64,000 nt of DNA, taken from positions 187,691 through 251,690 of the forward strand of contig CALVYP010000001.1 in NCBI GenBank assembly GCA_944372365.1. Direction: 5' to 3'. The notes under the pieces are model-generated. The model did no database searches and was not told the DNA's origin. It saw only the letters and a program-made list of their open reading frames with translations. This document shows positions 34,209-42,073 of this stretch, piece after piece; positions within the stretch are counted from its first letter, which is position 1; every line of letters starts with the position of its first letter. This DNA comes from an uncultured Clostridia bacterium (GTDB lineage: Bacteria > Bacillota > Clostridia > Christensenellales > UBA1242). The translations under genes and the position numbers were made by a program.

Positions 34209-34238
34209 ACATCGCTCCTTAAAAAGTTATCTAGTAAG

Positions 34239-34267
34239 ATTATATCATTTTTGATTGCGTTTTTCAA
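34239..34267 (-). promoter_or_regulatory. Promoter of the two-module lipoprotein gene
   Basis: Reverse strand TTGAAA (34262-34267), 17 bases, TATAAT (34239-34244) preceded by TGA. Confidence 0.82.
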
Positions 34268-34275
34268 TACTTTTT

Positions 34276-35214
34276 TTAATTTAACTTTTCCACCACTCTA
34301 AGTTTTGCCGAATGGCTGCGGCTGTTTGTGGCAAGCTCTGTCTCTGACGGCAGGATCGGCTTTTTTGTTATCAGTTTAATTTGCGCCTTGTGCCCGCATA
34401 TGCAAACTGGGGTTTTGGGCGGGCAGATGCAATCGGTTGCGGCAAGTTTGAAGGCGTTTTTCACAATCCTATCTTCCAAGCTGTGAAAAGTGATAACCGC
34501 AAGCCTTCCGCCCGGCGCAAGCAGCGAAATAAAATCTTCCACCGCGCCCTGCAAAAGTTCAAGTTCGCCGTTAACTTCAATCCTGATTGCCTGAAAGGTT
34601 TTTTTGCTGACTCCGCCCTTGCCAAAAATCATTCTTTTTGGAAACACGCTTTCTATCACCTGTTTTAACTGTGCGGTGGTGGCAATTTCACCCTTCGCCC
34701 TGGCTTTGACGATTGCCGCGGCAATTTTTGGCGCAAAAGGCTCTTCGCCATATTTATATATAATGTTTTTAAGCTGTTCTTGCGAATAGAAATTCACCAC
34801 ATCAAACGCGCTTTTTTGCTGACGCACATCCATGCGCATATCAAGCGTTCCGTCAAGAAGATAGGAAAAACCGCGCTCTGGCGTGTCTATTTGATGCGAA
34901 CTTACGCCAAGATCCGCCAAAATTCCATCCACCTTAGAGATGCCCATTGCGTTTAAAACAGCTTTGGCGTTTTTAAAATTATCATTTACAAAACTCACAC
35001 ACGAAAAAGGCGAAAGCCGCCTTTTGCACGCTTCAATCGCATCGCCATCTTGGTCGAAGCAGATAAGTCTGCCGCTGTTGCCAAGTTTTTTTGCGATTTT
35101 CACGCTGTGGCCTCCGCCCCCGCAAGTCATGTCAACATATATGCCGTCTTTTCTTATGTTCAAGCCGCTGATGCACTCATCAAGCATAACCGGCGTGTGT
35201 TTAAATTCTTTCAA
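34276..35214 (-). CDS. rsmH: 16S rRNA m4C1402 methyltransferase RsmH
   Basis: 312 residues, usual length. RsmH (MraW) methylates N4 of C1402 in 16S rRNA using S-adenosylmethionine. Signature elements: HTPVMLDECISGL at the start, SAM motif VDMTCGGGGHS, the ADLGVSSHQIDTPERGFSY block and the C-terminal AVITFHSLEDRIVKNAF. The start is TTG with GGAG seven bases upstream and overlaps the stop of the CvpA-like gene by four bases. Normally it is followed by ftsL and a penicillin-binding protein gene; here two lipoprotein genes come between. Confidence 0.97.
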   Translation of the reverse strand: MKEFKHTPVMLDECISGLNIRKDGIYVDMTCGGGGHSVKIAKKLGNSGRLICFDQDGDAIEACKRRLSPFSCVSFVNDNFKNAKAVLNAMGISKVDGILADLGVSSHQIDTPERGFSYLLDGTLDMRMDVRQQKSAFDVVNFYSQEQLKNIIYKYGEEPFAPKIAAAIVKARAKGEIATTAQLKQVIESVFPKRMIFGKGGVSKKTFQAIRIEVNGELELLQGAVEDFISLLAPGGRLAVITFHSLEDRIVKNAFKLAATDCICPPKTPVCICGHKAQIKLITKKPILPSETELATNSRSHSAKLRVVEKLN

Positions 35215-38027
35215 GCCCCAACTCCAAAAATGTTTTTAAGGTTTTCAATAATAGTTGCGCTTACAGTGTCTTTTTGTTCAAGTTCGCTAATTTTTTGTTT
35301 AACAACGCTCTGGTTTTCTTGCGACAACTCTACATTAAATTCAAGGTTTGTTGCGATATCCAAAATCTGCTCAACAGCCTGTTGATTTTCTTCAACCGCA
35401 TCCATCAAAGTGCCAATCGCCTGCTGTTTTTCTTCTTCGGTTTGCAAGTCGCCAAGCGTTAGATCTTTAAACGCGGTTGCAAACTCGTTTGCATCGTTGA
35501 TTAAGTCAAGCAGTTCAAACATTTGCGTAAAGTCAATTTGATATATGTAATCCTTGCCAGCCACATCGCACAGCGCAGCCCGTTCAAAGCTAAACTGCTG
35601 TTCTGCGGCAAGAATTAGCGCTTCAAATATGCTTTTCATCACGCCTTGCTCTTGTTTTTTATACAACTGTTGCCTGTATGCGTTTTGTTTTATGCTTTCA
35701 ATCAAATCGCCAAGCATGGTTGCATCGATGTTTTCAAGGCTTGTTAAATCTTGTGTGTTTTTATAGATTCTTACAAAGTTTTTAACGATGGTTGTAAATT
35801 CATCAGTTTGATCTTCTGCTCTGGACGAATTGAATGTTGCGCTTGAAAGCGGCAGGCTTAATCCTGTTTGCCCCGTCACATCCTGCATAACATCAACAAT
35901 CACTGTTGAAAGCTCGTCTTTAAGTGGCTGAGTGGATTTTGCTTGCATAATTGCAGGAACAATGTCGTCAACGGCTTCGTCGTCAAGCAGTTTGATAACT
36001 TCGTTGATGTCGCCGCCTGCAAGAAGATAGTCAAGCATGGTTTGGCTCTCATCAAACTTCCTGCTTTCAAACTCGCTGATGATTTGGCTGATCAGCGGCA
36101 GATCTGCCTGCCAATTTGCATAGGATTGTTCAAAATCGTTTTCCACTTCAAGCAGCGAGAAGTCAATCACTCCCGTTCCCGCACTTGCGCTGATGATTTG
36201 GTCGAACACTAAGTTTTTAAGTGCACTTACTTTGTAAATTGGCAAGAGCGTGTCTTCAAGCATGGTTGAATAGGTTGTTTCGCCGCCCACCGTTGTCATT
36301 TCGCTGGCAAGACGCGATGCAAACTTTTTAAGCACGGTGTTGTAATCAACATCACCTTGCAGCGCGTCATATATATCAAGACTGATCAAGTTTTCAATCG
36401 GTGTTGAAACAAACTCGAACAGAGCTTTGTAGGTTGTGATGTCTTCGCCTTGAACATCCAGCAAGTTGCCAATGGCAAACTCTTCAAGCACCTTTGGCAA
36501 AAGTTTTTCGCCCTGTGTGTTTTTCATAATTTCCATGCTGTCAACAGTGTCAAGCATAGTTCCAACTTTTGAAAGTATGGTTGATGCACCTGTTTTAACT
36601 TTTAAAAGGTTGTTGACATCGTCCACCACATCGCTGATTGACATGTTGTTCTTTTCTAACTCTACATTTATATTTCCAAACTCAATCAAAACTGTGCTGA
36701 TTTGGCTTTTTAAAACATCCCAGTTGCTTACTTGCGTGTTGATGTCTTGGAAGATGGATTCTTCTCCTTCTTCACTCAGCCCATCAAGCGCATAATCCAA
36801 AACTGACGAAAAACTATCGCGCAGAAGGTTGGTGTCGATTATTCTGTCAATAGAGTTTGTCATGACAACCGTGTATTCTTGCGACAGCAGCGTGATTGCA
36901 GAAACAACATCTACATCGCCATTGAAAACATAGTCTAGATAGCCACTTTTTGCAAGGTCGCGGAAGGTGTAGTAAATGTTGTCTATGTCGCTTGCAAGAT
37001 AGGTTGCGTAGCTTTGTGCGTTTTCAAGCCCGGTTTTAACATCGGCCAAAATTTCTTCATACTCGGCAAGCTCTGGGAAAAGCGAAATAAGCGTTGGATA
37101 ATCTACAATAAGCTCGCCTGCAACATTAAGCAGCACGCCCTTGTAAAGTCCGCTTTGCGACGCGGTTTTGTAAAGCCCGTCAATCTTATCCCAATCCATG
37201 CTTGAAACTTGATTTGAAACTTCAAGAGCGCTGACATCGCGCATAATGTCAAGATAGGTTGAAAGCTCTTTTCTCATTTCAACTTTTTCGCCATTCATGT
37301 CAAATTGAGAGATGTTGTCGAAAATATAATCATCAAGCCCAACCGCTCCGTTAAGCACGCCAAACGCACTTGCGTCGATTGCATGCAGAACATCCTTTAC
37401 TTGTTGCGGCAAGCCATCAAGCGTTTCGTCGATCTGTGTTGCTGAGCCATCTGCAACAGCCGCCTTGGATTGATAAACCTGATTGTCAACAAACTTTACT
37501 AAGCTTGTGATAGGCATGCTTATTACAAGCAACAACATAAACATTTTAAACACGCCAAGCGCGCCGCCAACCCAGCCGTTGCGCTTTAAGCCTTCTTGCT
37601 TTTCTTTCTTTTTTGATTTAAACGCGATGGCGGATATGATTTTGTAGATTATATACACAACAAGGCGCATAATCAAATTTAAAACCAAAAACACAATGCT
37701 GCACAACAGCACACCCGGAAGATGCGTTAAAAGCGACTCTAAACTTGGAGAGCTTTCAATAAGTGAGCCGATTGTTGCATCCTGCGCAAGCATCTCTACA
37801 ATAAGCCCTTGCAAAGTGGTGGTCTCTCCGCCCGCCGAAATATTGATGCCAAGCAGCGCGTTGGTGATTGGTGGCGTGATAAACCCACAGATAAGAATTC
37901 CTGCAAAAGTTAAACCTAGTTCAAGAGCGGAACGCTTAACTCCGCGCCTAAATCCAGCCCAAAAGCCTATAAGTAAAATAACAATAAACAAAACATCAAG
38001 TATTGCAATAATCGCTGTTGAAGACAT
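35211..38027 (-). CDS. CvpA-like membrane protein with very long C-terminal extension
   Basis: 938 residues. The first 180 residues match the CvpA/YshB type of membrane protein: DVLFIVILLIGFWAGFRRGVKRSALEL, then three more helices (GVLLCSIVFLVLNLIMRLVVYIIYKII, GVFKMFMLLLVISMPITSLV). CvpA proteins are normally 160-230 residues. The remaining 750 residues are almost wholly helical, with repeated Leu/Ile-x-x-Leu patterns, many Asp/Glu and no cysteine motif. By the inside-positive signal KSKKKEKQEGLKRN between helices, the large part should lie outside, but this is uncertain. Ribosome site GGAGGGAT. It is translationally coupled to rsmH, suggesting a link to envelope growth. Confidence 0.8.
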   Translation of the reverse strand: MSSTAIIAILDVLFIVILLIGFWAGFRRGVKRSALELGLTFAGILICGFITPPITNALLGINISAGGETTTLQGLIVEMLAQDATIGSLIESSPSLESLLTHLPGVLLCSIVFLVLNLIMRLVVYIIYKIISAIAFKSKKKEKQEGLKRNGWVGGALGVFKMFMLLLVISMPITSLVKFVDNQVYQSKAAVADGSATQIDETLDGLPQQVKDVLHAIDASAFGVLNGAVGLDDYIFDNISQFDMNGEKVEMRKELSTYLDIMRDVSALEVSNQVSSMDWDKIDGLYKTASQSGLYKGVLLNVAGELIVDYPTLISLFPELAEYEEILADVKTGLENAQSYATYLASDIDNIYYTFRDLAKSGYLDYVFNGDVDVVSAITLLSQEYTVVMTNSIDRIIDTNLLRDSFSSVLDYALDGLSEEGEESIFQDINTQVSNWDVLKSQISTVLIEFGNINVELEKNNMSISDVVDDVNNLLKVKTGASTILSKVGTMLDTVDSMEIMKNTQGEKLLPKVLEEFAIGNLLDVQGEDITTYKALFEFVSTPIENLISLDIYDALQGDVDYNTVLKKFASRLASEMTTVGGETTYSTMLEDTLLPIYKVSALKNLVFDQIISASAGTGVIDFSLLEVENDFEQSYANWQADLPLISQIISEFESRKFDESQTMLDYLLAGGDINEVIKLLDDEAVDDIVPAIMQAKSTQPLKDELSTVIVDVMQDVTGQTGLSLPLSSATFNSSRAEDQTDEFTTIVKNFVRIYKNTQDLTSLENIDATMLGDLIESIKQNAYRQQLYKKQEQGVMKSIFEALILAAEQQFSFERAALCDVAGKDYIYQIDFTQMFELLDLINDANEFATAFKDLTLGDLQTEEEKQQAIGTLMDAVEENQQAVEQILDIATNLEFNVELSQENQSVVKQKISELEQKDTVSATIIENLKNIFGVGA

Positions 38028-38104
38028 CCCTATCCCTCCAAAACATAATCATTCATATTTTAAAACATTTTTGCATTTTTAGCAAACATTTCAAACGCAA
38101 AAAT

Positions 38105-38134
38105 AATAAAGGCAAAGTTTTTATTGCCTTTATT
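38105..38134 (-). terminator. Terminator after the 239-residue membrane protein gene
   Basis: AATAAAGGCAA/TTGCCTTTATT with loop AGTTTTTA, followed by T residues on the reverse strand, 22 bases past the stop codon. Confidence 0.8.
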
Positions 38135-38156
38135 AAAATATTTACACTTTGTTTTG

Positions 38157-38876
38157 TTAAATATACATATCAAGCAATTTAAAAGCCGCCTCTTCCTCTT
38201 GTGATAAGGCCTTTTTTCGCAATGCCGCTTTTACATTTTGAGCGATGTTGGCGTCGAATCTTGCAAGATATTTTTTGCGGAAATTGTCGATTTCGACCGT
38301 TCTTAATTGAGGATCTTGAATGTGGATAAACCCCACAAAATTCTTTAAACAAAATTCGGCAATTTTCACATATTCTTCTGCAACAGGCTGCTCTGAAATC
38401 GGCTGCTCTTGAGCGCTCTCCGAGGCGCTTTCTTCAACTTGCGGCGTTGACTGAGAAGCTTTGTTTTGACTGCGCTTGTTAAACATCAAAACAATGATGA
38501 TTCCTGCGGCTGTAAACACCCCACTAAACACAATGTTGATGATAAAGCTGCTTAGATTATCGGCAACCATATCATTAAACGCTTTGCTTGCCACATCAAA
38601 TGGCACGCCAAATTTGTTTTGATAGGAAACAATAAGCGTAAGGCAAATTGACGCCACATTCAGCCCAACCGACAAAATCGTCATCCAAATATAGTAAAGT
38701 GTGCCCTGCTTTAAACAAAAAGCACGATAGCATGCGCCGGCAGCAACTGTTGCAATCAGCACAACCCATGCGCTGAAAACATTGTAATAATACAACAATC
38801 CCGCAATCACCGCACCTGCGGCCATTATCAAAAGCGAAGTTATTAAAGCAACGCCCGTGTTTCTTTTATTTTGCAT
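38157..38876 (-). CDS. Membrane protein of unknown function
   Basis: 239 residues. Four predicted helices: GVALITSLLIMAAGAVIAGLLYYY, FSAWVVLIATVAAGACYRAF, IWMTILSVGLNVASICLTLIV and FIINIVFSGVFTAAGIIIVLMF, then an acidic linker (VEESASESAQEQPISEQPVAEE) and a cytoplasmic helical tail of about 70 residues (FRKKYLARFDANIAQNVKAALRKK). No family recognised. Ribosome site AAGGAGAG. It follows the superoxide reductase gene after nine bases, so the two are probably in one transcript, ended by the hairpin at 38105-38134. Confidence 0.82.
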   Translation of the reverse strand: MQNKRNTGVALITSLLIMAAGAVIAGLLYYYNVFSAWVVLIATVAAGACYRAFCLKQGTLYYIWMTILSVGLNVASICLTLIVSYQNKFGVPFDVASKAFNDMVADNLSSFIINIVFSGVFTAAGIIIVLMFNKRSQNKASQSTPQVEESASESAQEQPISEQPVAEEYVKIAEFCLKNFVGFIHIQDPQLRTVEIDNFRKKYLARFDANIAQNVKAALRKKALSQEEEAAFKLLDMYI

Positions 38877-38885
38877 ATTCTCTCC

Positions 38886-39263
38886 TTAATTGCTCCAAAG
38901 TCCATGCAAATTGCACAGCGAATAAGCTTTGAGCACTTTTTCATCATCTTGAAGAACAAACTCTGCCTGCGGCAGCATGTTTGGCGAAAGCTCTCTGATT
39001 TGCGACCCACCGCTTGTAAGCAAGATGATGTGTGAAATATAGTGCTCTGCCAGCATAGGATGAGCAATTTCGCCAACCTTAACAAAAACGCCTTTGTTTT
39101 TGAACTCCACAACCGGCACATGTTTTTCGGTTGCGGCGTCCTGAGTGTTTGGCATGATTTGAGCCATTTGCTCTCCACAGCAAAAAACTTCCACCCCGCT
39201 GTCTGCAAGCTTTACAATAATATTGCCACAACGATGGCATCTAAAAAGTTTAAACTCTTTCAT
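38886..39263 (-). CDS. Superoxide reductase (desulfoferrodoxin, two-iron type)
   Basis: 125 residues from the ATG at 39261-39263, chosen for the GGGGGA site just upstream. It reduces superoxide to hydrogen peroxide without releasing oxygen, a defence typical of anaerobes. N-terminal iron centre I ligands are present (CHRCG ... CCGEQM), so this is the desulfoferrodoxin class. Catalytic centre II ligands are EKHVPVV, HPMLAEHYISH and CNLHGLW. The lysine of EKHVP, which helps guide superoxide, is kept. It overlaps the stop of the phosphoesterase gene by four bases. With rubrerythrin (51538-52077) it forms the oxygen-defence set of this window. Confidence 0.95.
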   Translation of the reverse strand: MKEFKLFRCHRCGNIIVKLADSGVEVFCCGEQMAQIMPNTQDAATEKHVPVVEFKNKGVFVKVGEIAHPMLAEHYISHIILLTSGGSQIRELSPNMLPQAEFVLQDDEKVLKAYSLCNLHGLWSN

Positions 39264-39856
39264 TTTTCCCCCATAAACCAATTGTTTTCATCTTTATCCC
39301 AATATTTTTGTTTAACATAGAGCAATCTTTTAATATAATCTAAATCAAACAACTTTAAAAAGTTAAGTCCGTAATACATATTAAACCCAAACGGCTTCCA
39401 AAGCCCTGTCGCCAAGTGAGTGTGCCCAAACAAATTTATGTATCCCTTTTTGTAATCCATTGGCTTGTGCGTTAAGTAAAACTTTAACCCTTCACTTTTT
39501 AATATATCATGTTTTTTGACATCTGTAAACCCGCTCTCCAAACAAAACTGGCGAAACTTGTTAAAACTGCCGTTAAACTTGTCTTTAATCAACCGCTCTT
39601 CATTGTTGCCGATAATCAAAATGCATTTTGCTTTAATTTTTTTAATCAACTCAAATGCTTGTCTCCATTGATTGTCAACATTTTCGTAATTGATAAAATC
39701 ACCTAAAAAATATATTAAATCGCATTTTTTAGCCTGTTTATTCCATATTTTAATAAGTTTTTTCGCAAATTTTTGCCAATCTTTGGTTATCCAGTTCTCT
39801 CGTTGCAGCTTGTCGTCATCGCCAAAATGAGTGTCACTTGTAAAAAAATATTGCAT
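39260..39856 (-). CDS. Calcineurin-like metallophosphoesterase
   Basis: 198 residues. The metal-binding motifs of the superfamily are all in order: SDTHFGDDD (residues 7-15), FLGDFIN, IIGNNEE, LTHKP and FGHTHLA. In the third motif the usual GNH[DE] is GNNE, so the histidine that often serves as proton donor is replaced by asparagine; several bacterial members share this, and I would not call it inactive. Substrate unknown. Ribosome site AAGGAGAAGG. It is coupled to the superoxide reductase gene by a four-base overlap. Confidence 0.88.
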   Translation of the reverse strand: MQYFFTSDTHFGDDDKLQRENWITKDWQKFAKKLIKIWNKQAKKCDLIYFLGDFINYENVDNQWRQAFELIKKIKAKCILIIGNNEERLIKDKFNGSFNKFRQFCLESGFTDVKKHDILKSEGLKFYLTHKPMDYKKGYINLFGHTHLATGLWKPFGFNMYYGLNFLKLFDLDYIKRLLYVKQKYWDKDENNWFMGEK

Positions 39857-39912
39857 TCCTTCTCCTTATTGTATTACTGGCTTTTAATGCCTTGCAAACT
39901 TTTTCAGGCTTC

Positions 39913-40473
39913 TTAATTGAATGTTATTTTCATGTTGTAGATAACTCTGTCATGGTCAAACTCATACTGAAACAGTTTGCGTTGAAAAGCAATCAAATCC
40001 ACCGCTTCCCAAACAAAACCCCACGTGATGATATCAATAACTTCGGTGACAATAAAAGGGGCGCCAAAATAATCTGCAACAAAAAGCCCTGCAACAAACA
40101 AAAGCGAGCAGGCGATCATCAGCCAAAAAATTTTAATGTTGCTTTTCATCTTGCGCTCTGTTTCAATCAAGCTGTTAAAGAAATAGTGCTTTATTGCTCC
40201 TGCAAGCTGCTGTTTTTCTTCCTGTTTCCAACCCTTACATTTTAAATTAAAGTGCAAGTTATCTTTGGGGGTGAGAGATTTGCCCAAGTTATCCAACATG
40301 TTGGCAAAATCCGAGTTGATAGAAAATTTTCCATCCACCTTGTAAGGAGCGATAACTTCCGAGCGTTCTCTTATTTCAACCTCAACCAAAGGATTGCCTT
40401 CTTCATCACGCCTAAATTCGCGTTTTAAACTTTTGTTTTTATGGCTTTTTAAATATGCTATAAATTTAAACAT
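39913..40473 (-). CDS. Membrane protein of unknown function
   Basis: 186 residues, ATG at 40471-40473 preceded by AAGGAGAG (an upstream TTG in frame lacks a site). The first 120 residues are soluble and charged (SLKREFRRDEEGNPLVEVEI; KDNLHFNLKCKGWKQEEKQQLAGAIKHYF), followed by two helices (FWLMIACSLLFVAGLFVADYF and IVTEVIDIITWGFVWEAVDLIAF) and a short tail. It may be a membrane-tethered cytoplasmic domain. No family recognised. It reads away from the deaminase gene, with about 100 bases between them. Confidence 0.78.
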   Translation of the reverse strand: MFKFIAYLKSHKNKSLKREFRRDEEGNPLVEVEIRERSEVIAPYKVDGKFSINSDFANMLDNLGKSLTPKDNLHFNLKCKGWKQEEKQQLAGAIKHYFFNSLIETERKMKSNIKIFWLMIACSLLFVAGLFVADYFGAPFIVTEVIDIITWGFVWEAVDLIAFQRKLFQYEFDHDRVIYNMKITFN

Positions 40474-40573
40474 TCTCTCTCCTTGCTTAAATACTAACAT
40501 TTTAGTTAAAAAAATAAAAGCAAAAAAGATGCTTTTTGTTAATTTTGTGATATTATCTTTCTAGGAGAAAACT

Positions 40574-41035
40574 ATGAACAAATTTATGCGCGCTGCACTG
40601 ATTCAAGCAAAAAAGGCTGTGGATGGCAACCACGGTGGGCCTTTTGGTGCGGTGGTTGTTAAAAACGGAAAAATTATTGGCAAGGGTCACAACAGCGTTG
40701 TTAAAAACAACGATGCAACTTGCCACGGCGAAATACAGGCCATTCGAAGCGCAAGCAAAGCGCTTAACAGTTTTGATTTAACCGGCTGCACTCTTTACAC
40801 AACTGGCGAGCCATGCCCCATGTGTTTGTGCGCCTGCCTATGGGCAAACATCGACAATGTTTACTATGCCTGCTCGCTTGAGGATAACAAAAAAGCAGGC
40901 TTCCGCGACAGCGATTTTGATGATTTGATGGGCGGAAGAGAGAAACTTAAAAACTATCTCTCTTGCATCGATCGCCAAGACGTTCTACCGCTGTTTGAAG
41001 AATATCAAAATAAACAAAACACAATTAAATATTAA
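40574..41035 (+). CDS. Nucleoside/guanine deaminase (CDA fold)
   Basis: 153 residues. Zinc deaminase of the cytidine-deaminase superfamily: the catalytic CHGE (in ATCHGEIQAIR, about residues 55-60) and zinc ligands PCPMC (about 81-85) are intact. Length, the N-terminal GGPFGAVVVKNG and the C-terminal layout resemble Bacillus GuaD guanine deaminase, which converts guanine to xanthine; tRNA adenosine deaminase (TadA) is less likely because the TadA RNA-binding residues are not obvious. Ribosome site AGGAG. A two-way terminator follows. Confidence 0.85.
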   Translation: MNKFMRAALIQAKKAVDGNHGGPFGAVVVKNGKIIGKGHNSVVKNNDATCHGEIQAIRSASKALNSFDLTGCTLYTTGEPCPMCLCACLWANIDNVYYACSLEDNKKAGFRDSDFDDLMGGREKLKNYLSCIDRQDVLPLFEEYQNKQNTIKY

Positions 41036-41059
41036 AAACCGCACAAAAAGTGCGGTTTT
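41035..41059. terminator. Two-way terminator after the deaminase gene
   Basis: AAAACCGCAC/GTGCGGTTTT with loop AAAAA; shared with the convergent small gene, whose stop codon it touches. Confidence 0.87.
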
Positions 41060-41291
41060 ATTCTTTCAGCTTAAAAAACAGGTGCATGTTGTGGTTGTTA
41101 AACGATTCTATATCTGGCGCGTTCATAATTTCACCAATTAGTTCAGATTTTATCGTACCAATGTGCTTATATTCTTTTTCTCCTGTAAATTGATAAAGCT
41201 CTGCCACAGACAGAAAACAACTTTTGTTGTAAGACTTTCTAAGCAGGTTTTTAATATCTTCTACTGTCATGTTAAGTTCTTTGCGCTTCAT
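41058..41291 (-). CDS. Small protein of unknown function, paired with a P-loop protein
   Basis: 77 residues from the second of two adjacent ATGs, which has the better distance to the GAGGTGA site. The N-terminal half looks helical (TVEDIKNLLRKSYNKSCFLS), the rest mixed (KEYKHIGTIKSELIGEIMN). No recognised domain. It begins within the last 20 bases of the upstream P-loop protein gene, so the two are translated together. Such tight pairs can be toxin-antitoxin systems, but neither sequence matches one I know. Confidence 0.65.
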   Translation of the reverse strand: MKRKELNMTVEDIKNLLRKSYNKSCFLSVAELYQFTGEKEYKHIGTIKSELIGEIMNAPDIESFNNHNMHLFFKLKE

Positions 41292-41811
41292 CATTCACCT
41301 CTTTGTTAAAAGTTTTATCAAAAATTTTTAAAAGATATGTTGACACATACTCCCCTGAATTTAAAATAATTTTGAATTCAGGCCGAGGGTCTTGCAGCCT
41401 TTCAGCAAATTTTTCGACAGTAGTGTTGCCAAATTTTTGAATAAAATTTTCATCACTGCCCCTTTTTCTCATTCTGTCAACATATTCTTGCACCTGACCA
41501 GGAGCAGCAAAAACTGTGCAAAATGGAATTTTGTTTTCCTCCAAATACTTTAAAAATCCGCTATGAAAGGCATTTATCACTATCTTCCCCTGTCCAAACA
41601 TTTCCTCAGCCTTAGGCAAAGTTCTTTCCGCAAAATCTGGAACGCCTCTATGCAAAAGTTCAGCACCCCATTTATCCAAATCAAAAAACCTGTCATCTTG
41701 CTGGCACAAAACACTTTTCCCGCTCGCTGTGGCACATACAAACACTTTAATTTTATTAAGTTGTTGTTTGCAACCTTCCATTTCTTGGACGCTTTTTATA
41801 ATAATTGACAT
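41272..41811 (-). CDS. Possible P-loop kinase, phage-type
   Basis: 179 residues. Near residue 25-35 is VFVCATASGKSVL, a Walker A-like loop (ASGKS) after a hydrophobic strand, followed by FFDLDKWG, as in small nucleoside or nucleotide kinases found in phages. Later segments (IPFCTVFAAPGQVQEYVDRMRKRGSDENFIQ) fit the lid region of that group, where RMRKRG often contacts phosphate. The classic first glycine of the P-loop is missing. Function is therefore tentative. The start at 41811 has AGAGGA rather far upstream (12 bases); an ATG at codon 11 is the alternative. Own promoter; coupled to the next small gene. Confidence 0.65.
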   Translation of the reverse strand: MSIIIKSVQEMEGCKQQLNKIKVFVCATASGKSVLCQQDDRFFDLDKWGAELLHRGVPDFAERTLPKAEEMFGQGKIVINAFHSGFLKYLEENKIPFCTVFAAPGQVQEYVDRMRKRGSDENFIQKFGNTTVEKFAERLQDPRPEFKIILNSGEYVSTYLLKIFDKTFNKEVNDEAQRT

Positions 41812-41835
41812 TTTATATATAGTCCTCTTTTAACA

Positions 41836-41864
41836 ATTATAGCCAAGTTTCTTTTATATTTCAA
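41836..41864 (-). promoter_or_regulatory. Promoter of the P-loop protein gene
   Basis: Reverse strand TTGAAA (41859-41864), 17 bases, TATAAT (41836-41841). Confidence 0.82.
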
Positions 41865-41887
41865 GCGTTTGAAAAATTTTATCTTGA

Positions 41888-41995
41888 GACATACACAAAC
41901 AGGATGTTGAGGCAAGCCTCGACAATGGAGTTTTAAAAATTGTTTTGCCAAAGCAAGACAAAAACTCTGGCTCAAACAGAATTGAAATAAAATAA
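41888..41995 (+). pseudogene. 3' remnant of an Hsp20 (small heat-shock protein) gene
   Basis: 35 codons from just after an in-frame TGA (41885-41887) to TAA at 41993-41995, with no usable start codon. The peptide contains VEASLDNGVLKIVLPK followed by NRIEIK, the hallmark end of the alpha-crystallin domain (A.[LY].[ND]GVL...[LI]PK) and the I-x-I tail. The upstream 100 codons of a normal Hsp20 are gone, replaced by the promoter of the divergent P-loop gene. Its terminator (42000-42023) is still intact. I read it as a deletion remnant. Confidence 0.8.
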
Positions 41996-41999
41996 AAAG

Positions 42000-42023
42000 C
42001 AAGGCCACCGGCCTTGTTTTTTT
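42000..42023 (+). terminator. Terminator of the Hsp20 remnant
   Basis: CAAGGCC-ACC-GGCCTTG stem and seven T, five bases after the remnant's stop codon. Confidence 0.88.
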
Positions 42024-42073
42024 ATAACCGAATGTAAAACACGCAATTTAGAGATTTTTTGTGGTGGGAATCT

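Noticed and set aside
41058-41811. Type II toxin-antitoxin call for the overlapping gene pair
   Set aside because: Gene overlap alone is not enough; neither protein shows a known toxin or antitoxin motif, and zeta-toxin residues could not be found.
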